A stretch of 12,219 bases of DNA. Source: an uncultured Collinsella sp. (GTDB lineage Bacteria; Actinomycetota; Coriobacteriia; Coriobacteriales; Coriobacteriaceae). How positions within the stretch are numbered: the stretch's first letter is position 1; every line of letters starts with the position of its first letter. The stretch is taken from positions 1-12,219 of the forward strand of contig CALJCO010000053.1 in the NCBI GenBank assembly GCA_938023905.1, in the 5' to 3' direction. The notes beneath the pieces were generated by a model. It made no database searches and was not told the DNA's origin. It saw only the letters and a list, made by a program, of their open reading frames with translations. The position numbers and the translations under genes were made by a program. Positions 4,902 to 11,590 of the stretch are shown here, one piece after another.

Positions 4902-5489
4902 TCAAAAGCCGTGAAGATCTTGGTGGATGATAAATTGCGATTTGTCGACCTGGGTGACGAAGTCGGCGAACTGGCGCTGAAGGCTTGCGGGTGGTATCGG
5001 AATCAACAGCTTTTCAAGTTCGGTCTTTGGAATATTACTCATTGATTTAGCAGAGCCATGCGCAAGCGAACGAATCGAATTAAGCATCGTTTCGGAAAGC
5101 AGATGAGAGAGATATGCCCCGTCGACGATAGGCAACGGATGCATACGAAACACTATGTCTGGAAACATGATACCGCCATCAGTATGCCTAACGAGAACAG
5201 AGCGCCCAACAAGCTCGGGAGTGTTCTTGCGAGCGAGAAGGATGTCGCCATCCCGCACAAACTTGCTAATAACAGGCTCGCTGTCGAGCGGAAGCGCCTT
5301 GTTCTGATCCTCGCAGTATGTACCAGTAGAAATGGCACTGAGCTTAAGGACAGCTGGCTCCGATCCAGCTCGCGGAGTCGTCAGACACTTTGGGCTCTTT
5401 CCGGACTCGACACAATCAACGCAGTTGCATAGCGGGAGTTTTTCACAGCCATCAAAGGATGCGAATATCTCTACAAACCGTGATTTGAC
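4902..5489 (-). pseudogene. Silent HsdS-type target-recognition domain cassette
   Basis: The frame is fully open for 195 codons from GTC (5489) to TGA (4902-4904), with no start codon or RBS of its own. It begins V-K-S-R-F-V-E-I-F, the same conserved HsdS joint found at residues 1070-1078 of the restriction enzyme (VKSRFVEMF). It continues through a distinct recognition domain ('DGDILLARKNTPELVGRSVL'), then 'LLIPIPPASLQRQFADFVTQ' and 'DKSQFIIHQDL'. The active domain at 6520-7140 has the same architecture ('IPIAIPPLSLQQEFADFAAE') but an unrelated central part. 15-base blocks at 4932-4946 and 4958-4972 are identical to 6589-6603 and 6615-6629 at the far end. It is best read as a stored alternative specificity cassette that becomes active on recombination. 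Confidence 0.8.
5467..5489 (-). repeat. Direct repeat (silent copy) at start of TRD cassette
   Basis: This copy matches 7118-7140 at 22 of 23 bases, including an identical 17-base core (GTCAAATCACGGTTTGT on the minus strand). The orientation and reading frame are the same as the active copy. It starts one base after the recombinase stop codon. It is the probable crossover site. Confidence 0.8.
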
Positions 5490-6482
5490 TTAACAGATAT
5501 ACCTTCTATGAGAGTCCCTTACGTTGTCCTGATCGACCATTGCGTACATCAACGTTGTATCAATCTTTTGATGGCCAAGCAGCTTCTGCACCTGCTCGAT
5601 GGGCATTCCTTTTCCAATTGCTTTGGTGGCCAGCGTTCTCCTGAACTTATGTGGGTGGACGTGTTTGACGCCTGCTTTTGTTCCCAAGGAGCGAAGGCGG
5701 AGCTCGACTCCGCTTACTTGCAGCCTAGAACTCGGCTTTGTGAGACTACAGAATAGCGCGGCGACGTTATCGCTGCGTTCTTGCAGGTAGTTGTTTAGGT
5801 GCAGCTTTGTAGTCGCATCAAAATAGACGACTCTCTCTTTGTTGCCCTTTCCGAGTACAATGCACTCTCGCCGATTTAGATCAACGTCTTCTCGATTGAG
5901 CGAGACGAGTTCGCCTATTCTCATCCCTGTTGAACTAAGAAGGTTGATGATTGCCAGATCCCTCTTGCAAGAACAGGCGTCTGTGAGGGCTATAAGTTCT
6001 TCATCAGAATATACGGACTTGACCGTTCTCTTTGAGCGAATCTTTTTAATGCGTCGTGCAGGGCTTTTGAGTATATGGTTCTCGTCTTCAAGCCAAGAGA
6101 AGAATGACGACAGGATGCGCCTGACGTTGTCGACGGTGATGCTCCCTGCGTTATTACCCATGGGATATTCGCTCAGGTATGTTCGTAAGTCATCTGAACT
6201 AATCCGGACAATTGGTTTTTTGATTGCTTCGAGCGCCCTTGTAAGTGTGGCCTTGTAGTACCTGATGGTCTTAGGCGAGCATCCCTCGATGGTTTTGGCT
6301 GCGAGGAATCGCTCCATGTACTTTGAGGCCTCGTCTTCGACATTGCTGAGCGCGTTCACTTCAAGTTCGATGCCCCTGAGTTCGCTCATAAGGACGCTCT
6401 CGAGATACGAAAGCACTTCGCCGCTAACGAGTGCCTGCATTTTTGTGAGAACCGCGTTTGCTATTTCGATCGTCGTGTGCAT
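5490..6482 (-). CDS. Tyrosine recombinase (XerC/D-like integrase), TRD switching
   Basis: The product is a complete 330-residue protein. The ATG at 6482 has GGGAGGAACTG directly upstream. The core-binding SAM-like domain covers about residues 50-135 ('SPKTIRYYKATLTRALEAIK'). The catalytic domain contains R188 (TGMRIGEL), the lysine of 'GKGNKER' (211-217), H278 and R281 (HKFRR), H304 (LLGH) and the nucleophile Y313 (TLMYA), so all catalytic residues are present. It lies 38 bases behind the restriction enzyme on the same strand and its TAA stop (5490-5492) abuts the silent recognition domain. Recombinases of this type next to hsdS genes are known to shuffle specificity domains, as in phase-variable type I systems. 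I infer the same job here, acting on the 23-bp direct repeats, although no experiment or site mapping is visible. Confidence 0.88.
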   Translation of the reverse strand: MHTTIEIANAVLTKMQALVSGEVLSYLESVLMSELRGIELEVNALSNVEDEASKYMERFLAAKTIEGCSPKTIRYYKATLTRALEAIKKPIVRISSDDLRTYLSEYPMGNNAGSITVDNVRRILSSFFSWLEDENHILKSPARRIKKIRSKRTVKSVYSDEELIALTDACSCKRDLAIINLLSSTGMRIGELVSLNREDVDLNRRECIVLGKGNKERVVYFDATTKLHLNNYLQERSDNVAALFCSLTKPSSRLQVSGVELRLRSLGTKAGVKHVHPHKFRRTLATKAIGKGMPIEQVQKLLGHQKIDTTLMYAMVDQDNVRDSHRRYIC

Positions 6483-6484
6483 CA

Positions 6485-6516
6485 GTTCCTCCCATCCCGA
6501 TATGGATGGGAGGAAC
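6485..6516 (-). promoter_or_regulatory. Perfect 13-bp hairpin burying the recombinase RBS
   Basis: GTTCCTCCCATCC (read on the minus strand from 6516) pairs perfectly with GGATGGGAGGAAC (ending 6485) around a 6-base ATATCG loop. The 3' arm contains the GGAGG ribosome-binding sequence, 5-6 bases before the ATG. In a readthrough mRNA from the restriction gene the RBS would be hidden, giving low recombinase translation. There is no U-tract, so it is a poor terminator. A recombinase-binding site is an alternative role. Confidence 0.65.
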
Positions 6517-6519
6517 GTA

Positions 6520-9500
6520 TCACGCGAGGAATCGGTCTAGAAGGGCGTCGCGCTCTGCGGAAAGGGCGTCGACCTCTTGCTCGAGTGCAAATTGCGATTT
6601 GTCCGCCTCGGCAGCGAAGTCGGCGAACTCCTGTTGGAGGGACAACGGGGGAATTGCAATGGGAATAGCGGCCAAGTCTGCTGCGCTGATGTTTGCCTGA
6701 TGGACACTTCCCTTCGCTATATTACGAAGGACTCGCTTTCCTTCCTTTGAATTCAGGTAACCAGATACATATTCGGCAGAGCTGTGGTCAGCGAACCTTA
6801 CGCACACGATGTACCCAGCAATAACCATGGTCTCTGACTGATGAAAAACGCAAGTTTTCCCAACCTTGTCAATGCTGTTGGTTCGATTAAAAAGCATATC
6901 GCCATAGCGGACGGTAGCATTTTCGAGAGCTTGGCCCTTTAGGGTGATTCGCTTTGTATCGGTTAGGTCAAGGATGCCGTCGTCGGTGATATTGTTCATT
7001 CGGATGTAGACATAATCGCCATCGGCGCCGGCTTTTGCTGAAGTGCCGTAGTGCATTTCTATGCTGTAGTTGCCGATTGTTTCGATTGGCCATGATGCGT
7101 GTGTCTTGGTTCTAAACATCTCGACAAACCGTGATTTGACGCTCTCCTTGAGAGCGGCGATTTGCTGTCGTTTGCTATTGATTTCATCTGTTAAGCGATT
7201 GAAATCGTCGATGAGGGCTCTCTGCTCGGAGAGCGTCGGGACTGGGATGGGGTATTTGAGCAGCTCATCCTTGTCTCCGCGAGGCCTGCCGGTTCCCGTG
7301 AAGGTGGACATATCGTAGTCGAAGAAGTCCTTCTGCCACAGGAGCAGATGGAGAAACTCGGGCAATAGGCTGTCGGTATTTATGCTTCGGAATACCAAAA
7401 CATCCTTGGAGCACGCCCCATCGCGGTCTGCGAGCCAAATCTTCTGCAGATAGGGGCGAATATTGGAGACGAGCGTGTCTCCCTTCTTGTATGCGGTGCC
7501 ATCACTTGCCGGAAGCTCTCCGCCATAGGCGGTTATGCCGCCACGGTCCTTGACCATGTTTTCCGTTGTTACGTAAGTGTCGGTGGTGATGGAACTCTGG
7601 GCCACGCTGTTGGTAACGTAGGATGTGATGTCTCTAAGCGTCTTGACTACGGTGCCCTGGGCGAACGAGCGGGGCTTGTAGAAAGAGCGGGGAATCGTAA
7701 GAGTCTCGTCGAACTTATCGGCATCAAAGTCAATGAAATCGGCGGTCTTGGCATAGTAGTAGTACTGGGCAAGGTCGCCGGGCTCAACCTGCTCGCCGGA
7801 GAACCATGCTCTGATGATGCCGCTTAGCGAGTTCGTGTCGTCCGATTCATTGTCCGAATAGAGCACGCCCTCACCATCGATGGGCTGTATCCCCTCGTTG
7901 CCTTTGCGATTGCTCCATTTGTAGCCAAGGAAAGAGGCGATTTCCTTGGTCGTGTTAGGTGAGTTGATGATGAGCGTCTGTTCGCCGCAGACGAGACCCC
8001 AAACGCGCAGGCGTTTGCGCTCTTCCTTGTGCGCATGGCGATAGAACAGCTCGTTCTCTGCTTTGAGCCGTGAGTTCTTGTCGGCCGCCTTCCAAGTCTT
8101 GCTCTTCCGAAGGGTCTTGAGCTCCTTCGATGATTCGAAAAGATGGCAATAAACGCTGAAGTGGCGAGTGTTTGCCCATTCGTTCCAGTTAGCCTCTCCT
8201 GCGAGAAAAGCCCGGTAAGTATCTCCGTCTACATTAATTGTGCCGAGATAAGCGTTGAAAGCGCTTTCGTCTCTCCAGCCAGTGAGCTTCCTGCGCTCAA
8301 AAACAGCGTCAACGAAATCAAGTGCGTTCGCATTGCGGGGCGGGATCTCGTCAAAGCGACGTAGGAACATAATTGCGACGTTTGTTCCTGTGGCCGCAAA
8401 TGTGCCTGATCCAAACCTGGCGATGGAGACGATCTCGAAGGAGCTCAAAAGCACATCGCGTGCGGCCATGAAACTCGAGCTCGTGCTCTTGTCGAGGATC
8501 GAGGTGGGGAGGACAATGGCGGCGTAGCCTCCGGGCCGAACAAGCTGTGCCGCACGCTCGACAAAGAGGGTCTCGATTTCCGAGCCGCTATCGCTGATGG
8601 TTTCCAGCACTTTGAGTTCGTTGTTGTGAAGCTTGAGATGCGGTTTGAAGGCCGCGACAGAGTACGGGGGATTGGCGACAAGAATGTCGAAGCGTCCCCT
8701 GTCGGTTCGGCTGTCGATTCCCTTGTCGGGATAATTTTCAAGTCCGTCGCCGAAGACCACGTTGCCCTGCCCTGCGCCATGCATGTAGAACGAGACCTTG
8801 GAAACGCGAGCGAGTCGATAGTCCTTCTCGATGCCGACGAGATTGTCTCTGACCCAGTCGGCGTCTCCGAGGTCATCCTCTATGGTCGGATCATATTGGC
8901 ATGCGGCGTCGGAGATTTCTTCGAATCCTTCTGTGAGAAAGTGCCCCGCGCCGCAGGCGTAATCGATAACGCGTGGATAGTGCACGGCACCAGCCTCGTC
9001 CTGCACGATGCTGTCGAGTGGGAGTGACTTCCAAATAAAACGGGTGATGGGCACAGGTGTGAAGAATTGGCCCTCGTTTTGCTTAAAGCCCTGATTAAGG
9101 AGCTGTTCGAAGAGGTCGCCCAAGAATTGAATGTCTTGAGTTCCTACGATGCGATACGGCTGTAGAAGTTGCACCGTCTCTACGAGTACCTTGCCGTTCT
9201 GAAGAAAGAGTTCCTCGTTGTGGACGTCTTTGAACGCAAAGTCATTGTTGGTATAAAATTTAAGCTTGCGCAGCGTGCCGTTCAGCTCCTCGATGAGCTG
9301 CTTGCGGTGCTGGCCCGTATAGTTGCTTATGAGGTTTTCGGCGTAGTTGTTGGGAACGTACAGGACCTCTTCCCGCATGAGCTTTCTCATGCCGTCTGAG
9401 TGGAGTCTCTGGAGTCTGTCCTGGAGCGTTTCGTAGGTGTCTCGTCCTTGGCGGTATTGGAACTCAATCTCCTGGGTTGGCATTTTCGAGAGCTCGTCTT

Positions 9501-10347
9501 GGAGCTTCGCGATAAAGAGCGCAATAAGGCGATTGAAGGCGTTCTCTTTATCGGAGACGTTGTTGTGGCGGAGGATTTCCTCGAAGCGGTTGACGATGCT
9601 GTCTTCGGCCCTGAAGTCGACAAGGTCCTTCTTGAGAAGGGGAGGAACCATCGGGTGGTATGCCGTCGACCTATCGCCAAAGAGGATGTTTCCCTCGACT
9701 TGTTGGTTGTACGTTTCCGTCCAAACTTGATGGAGCTGTTCCACTGTATGGGCGTCGCGGTAGAGCGCAATGTTGTCATCGCGTTTGGCGAGCGCGATGA
9801 AGTTCTCGTCATCGCTGCAGTTAATTGAAACCTGGTCTGGCACAATTTCGTTGTTGATGAAATCGCATGCAAAGAGTACCAACCAGCGAGTCGCGCGCTC
9901 TTGTTGCCAATAGGAGAGGAGTTGCCCTCCGTCTGACTGCATGTTCTTGAATTCGTTTTTGAACTCGGTTCCAGGGGTCTTGCATTCGACGATTGCGAGT
10001 GTGTCGCCCCTCTCGTCATTAATGCAGATATCAGCGCGGCCGCTCTTTTGTTCGTGCCCAAGGGCCCATTCGCGCTCCAGCTCAAGTGATTCGGGGCGAT
10101 ATCCTTTGTCGAGGAGCATGGTTACGCAGGCGAGTACGACGAAGTTCTCGTTATCGGAAAAGTTACAAGTTGTGTCTTTGTTGACTTTGAACCCCAGGTC
10201 TTTCGGGTAGCCGATGCGTTTCTTGGAAAAATCGACCGTGATTTGCGCGCTGGTCTCTTCCCAGGATTTCTGATAAACGGTGCCGTCGCCCGAGGGCTCG
10301 TAGCACAGAGCCCTAAGTGCGTCGCGAAGATTGTCCAGAGTAATCAT
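6520..10347 (-). CDS. Single-chain restriction-modification enzyme (nuclease + N6-adenine methylase + HsdS-like domains)
   Basis: The product is a complete 1275-residue protein. The ATG at 10347 has GGAGA 7 bases upstream. The N-terminal PD-(D/E)XK nuclease domain has D106 (GRADICI) and E121-C-K123 (LAIVECK). A helical linker (about 240-400) leads to the HsdM-like 'NEGQFFTP' (424-430). The methylase core has motif I 'DYACGAGHF' (462-470) and motif IV NPPY (559-562), which indicates N6-adenine methylation. Two target-recognition domains follow: about 885-1030, ending 'YPIPVPTLSEQ', and 1085-1230, ending 'IPIAIPPLSLQQ'. They are separated by a coiled spacer and the VKSRFVEMF joint (1070-1078). 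No helicase motor is seen, so it should cut near its site like type IIG enzymes. The recombinase and spare domain behind it imply switchable specificity. Confidence 0.88.
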   Translation of the reverse strand: MITLDNLRDALRALCYEPSGDGTVYQKSWEETSAQITVDFSKKRIGYPKDLGFKVNKDTTCNFSDNENFVVLACVTMLLDKGYRPESLELEREWALGHEQKSGRADICINDERGDTLAIVECKTPGTEFKNEFKNMQSDGGQLLSYWQQERATRWLVLFACDFINNEIVPDQVSINCSDDENFIALAKRDDNIALYRDAHTVEQLHQVWTETYNQQVEGNILFGDRSTAYHPMVPPLLKKDLVDFRAEDSIVNRFEEILRHNNVSDKENAFNRLIALFIAKLQDELSKMPTQEIEFQYRQGRDTYETLQDRLQRLHSDGMRKLMREEVLYVPNNYAENLISNYTGQHRKQLIEELNGTLRKLKFYTNNDFAFKDVHNEELFLQNGKVLVETVQLLQPYRIVGTQDIQFLGDLFEQLLNQGFKQNEGQFFTPVPITRFIWKSLPLDSIVQDEAGAVHYPRVIDYACGAGHFLTEGFEEISDAACQYDPTIEDDLGDADWVRDNLVGIEKDYRLARVSKVSFYMHGAGQGNVVFGDGLENYPDKGIDSRTDRGRFDILVANPPYSVAAFKPHLKLHNNELKVLETISDSGSEIETLFVERAAQLVRPGGYAAIVLPTSILDKSTSSSFMAARDVLLSSFEIVSIARFGSGTFAATGTNVAIMFLRRFDEIPPRNANALDFVDAVFERRKLTGWRDESAFNAYLGTINVDGDTYRAFLAGEANWNEWANTRHFSVYCHLFESSKELKTLRKSKTWKAADKNSRLKAENELFYRHAHKEERKRLRVWGLVCGEQTLIINSPNTTKEIASFLGYKWSNRKGNEGIQPIDGEGVLYSDNESDDTNSLSGIIRAWFSGEQVEPGDLAQYYYYAKTADFIDFDADKFDETLTIPRSFYKPRSFAQGTVVKTLRDITSYVTNSVAQSSITTDTYVTTENMVKDRGGITAYGGELPASDGTAYKKGDTLVSNIRPYLQKIWLADRDGACSKDVLVFRSINTDSLLPEFLHLLLWQKDFFDYDMSTFTGTGRPRGDKDELLKYPIPVPTLSEQRALIDDFNRLTDEINSKRQQIAALKESVKSRFVEMFRTKTHASWPIETIGNYSIEMHYGTSAKAGADGDYVYIRMNNITDDGILDLTDTKRITLKGQALENATVRYGDMLFNRTNSIDKVGKTCVFHQSETMVIAGYIVCVRFADHSSAEYVSGYLNSKEGKRVLRNIAKGSVHQANISAADLAAIPIAIPPLSLQQEFADFAAEADKSQFALEQEVDALSAERDALLDRFLA
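7118..7140 (-). repeat. Direct repeat (active copy) inside restriction gene
   Basis: This copy encodes V1070-K-S-R-F-V-E-M of the enzyme, at the hinge between the spacer helix and the second recognition domain. It matches 5467-5489 at 22 of 23 bases. The distance between copies is 1651 bp. Crossover here would keep the reading frame and swap residues 1070-1275 for the 195-residue silent domain. Confidence 0.8.
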
Positions 10348-10388
10348 CTAATGTCTCCGTAGCTGCGAGGTGAAAACACAATTCGCTA

Positions 10389-10394
10389 ATTTTA
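10389..10394 (-). promoter_or_regulatory. Possible -10 box of restriction gene
   Basis: TAAAAT on the minus strand, 42 bases before the ATG, matches TATAAT at 5 of 6 bases. The -35 region is weak (TTCTTA at a short 15-bp spacing), so this is tentative. Confidence 0.35.
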
Positions 10395-10682
10395 TCGCAG
10401 AGGGCGCCGTAAGAACGTAGTGTGATTGGCGGTGCTGCTGCTTGCCAGGGCATTTGATTGGATGATGACGCGCACGGGGCGGGATTCGCCAGTCCGCTAA
10501 GCCACGCTGGCAACAGTAGCGTACCAGGCGGTTGCTTGCAGAGATCCTCACGCGCGCCGTGCTTGAACCACTGGAGGTACGTGTTTCTCGTCGTGCGTCC
10601 ATCGGTGACCGATCCGCCTTTTACTAAACAAGTTTATCGAGCGCGCGAAGCGATTGAGCCAATGGCGAAGCTCCAATTTATT
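10395..10682. other. Intergenic stretch without a recognised gene
   Basis: Open frames cross this region on both strands but none has a convincing start or family feature. The plus-strand frame ending at 10730 contains the conserved 'RQLMGKPPETTHF' tail and may be the truncated end of an unidentified gene starting upstream of about 10580. Confidence 0.35.
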
Positions 10683-10753
10683 CGTCAACTCATGGGCAAG
10701 CCACCCGAGACTACTCATTTCTCCTACTAGCAATGAAGGTCTGCGACCTGCAG
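10683..10753 (+). repeat. Dispersed repeat, copy 2 (C-terminal coding remnant)
   Basis: This copy aligns with 2571-2641. The frame reads 'FIRQLMGKPPETTHFSY' followed by TAG at 10728-10730. Conservation continues past the stop to GACCTGC, so the shared unit includes about 23 non-coding bases. The two copies bracket the abi/abiE/restriction block in direct orientation, 8.1 kb apart. Confidence 0.5.
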
Positions 10754-10785
10754 TTTTGCAAACTGCTTGAAAGCCACCCGATGAG

Positions 10786-10825
10786 ATACCCCCGATTTCC
10801 ACTTGGAATCGGGGGTATTTTTATT
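10786..10825 (+). terminator. Rho-independent terminator, plus strand
   Basis: ATACCCCCGATT (10786-10797) pairs perfectly with AATCGGGGGTAT (10807-10818), followed by TTTTTATTT. It ends any plus-strand transcript from the repeat region before the IS200 element, and would shield the transposase from readthrough. Confidence 0.7.
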
Positions 10826-10981
10826 TACAGGCTTTAGCCTGTGCGGGGCGCGCAGCGCGCCGCATCAGAAACCACCCGCTATGCGGGTGGGGCCAAACGG
10901 CTTTACAAAGCCGCTCCCTCGCCGGACACTTGCGATTGTTCAGGCCGCAAGGAATCCGAGTCGAGAGGGCGGTGGTGGCGT

Positions 10982-11452
10982 ATGGCCCAGAAGGCCTACG
11001 GCCTGTCGCACACGAAGTGGATGTGCAAGTACCACATCGTGTTCACGCCGAAGTATAGGCGCAAAGTCATCTACAACCAAATAAGGTCCGACCTTGGGGA
11101 GATCTTCAGGAGGCTCTGCCAGTACAAGGGGATAGAGGTCATCGAGGGGCACCTGATGCCCGACCACGTCCACATGCTGCTGGCGATACCGCCGAAGTAC
11201 AGCGTGTCGAGCGTGATGGGCTACCTGAAGGGGAAGAGCTCGCTGATGGTATTCGACAGGCACGCGAACATGAAGTACAAATTCGGCAACAGGAAGTTCT
11301 GGGCCGAGGGCCACTGCGTGTCCACCGTCGGCCTGAACGAGGCCACGATCGCGAAGTACATCCGGGAGCAGGAGAAGGCCGACATCGCGCTCGACCGGCT
11401 GAGCGCCAAGGAGTACGAGGACCCCTTCGATAGGGGGCCGGGGCGTAAATAG
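10982..11452 (+). CDS. tnpA: IS200/IS605 family transposase TnpA
   Basis: The product is a 156-residue HUH single-strand transposase, the usual length (about 150-155). Start ATG 10982 is chosen because the protein then begins 'MAQKAYGLSHTKWMCKYHIV', the normal TnpA N-terminus; a longer open frame from 10841 would add 47 unrelated residues. The H62-V-H64 metal-binding motif (PDHVHMLL) and the catalytic Y126 (AKYIREQ) are present, as are 'GYLKGKSSLM' (80-89) and 'YKFGNRKFW' (99-107). The gene appears intact, so the element may be active. It cuts and joins the top strand at the hairpin ends. It is flanked by an upstream terminator and a right-end hairpin. Confidence 0.93.
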   Translation: MAQKAYGLSHTKWMCKYHIVFTPKYRRKVIYNQIRSDLGEIFRRLCQYKGIEVIEGHLMPDHVHMLLAIPPKYSVSSVMGYLKGKSSLMVFDRHANMKYKFGNRKFWAEGHCVSTVGLNEATIAKYIREQEKADIALDRLSAKEYEDPFDRGPGRK

Positions 11453-11561
11453 CGCCGGTTTGACCGGCCCGTCACGGGTCAATCTGCAGTGCGGCCCGAA
11501 CCCCGTGAGGGCCGGCGCCTTTAGACGCGTGCCGGAAATCCAAGGGTTACACCCTAAGAGC

Positions 11562-11590
11562 AAACCACCCCTTCTAGGGGTGGTTTTGAT
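11562..11590. terminator. IS200 right-end hairpin / bidirectional terminator
   Basis: A perfect 11-bp stem (AAACCACCCCT 11562-11572, AGGGGTGGTTT 11576-11586) with a TCT loop is followed on the plus strand by TGATTT. It should both mark the IS right end and terminate tnpA transcripts. On the minus strand it lies directly after the sirtuin stop and may terminate that gene too. Confidence 0.65.

Larger units (their letters stand above)
10828..11590 (+). mobile_element. IS200/IS605-family insertion sequence (tnpA only)
   Basis: The element contains one TnpA gene and hairpins at both ends, with no tnpB. Left-side structures are ACAGGC-TTTA-GCCTGT, GGCGCGCAGCGCGCC and CCACCCGC-TAT-GCGGGTGG (10872-10890). 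The right end is AAACCACCCCT-TCT-AGGGGTGGTTT (11562-11586). IS200-family elements move as single strands and recognise such subterminal hairpins instead of terminal inverted repeats. The exact left tip is uncertain (about 10828-10868); the right tip is near 11590. The 5' region before tnpA is heavily structured, as in IS200 elements that restrict their own translation. Confidence 0.75.

Noticed and set aside
5058..5432. 124-codon plus-strand open frame
   Set aside because: It is antisense to the silent recognition-domain cassette, whose minus-strand frame is open throughout and matches HsdS motifs at both ends.
10841..10981. 47-residue N-terminal extension of TnpA
   Set aside because: The region is the structured IS left end; TnpA homology begins exactly at the ATG at 10982.
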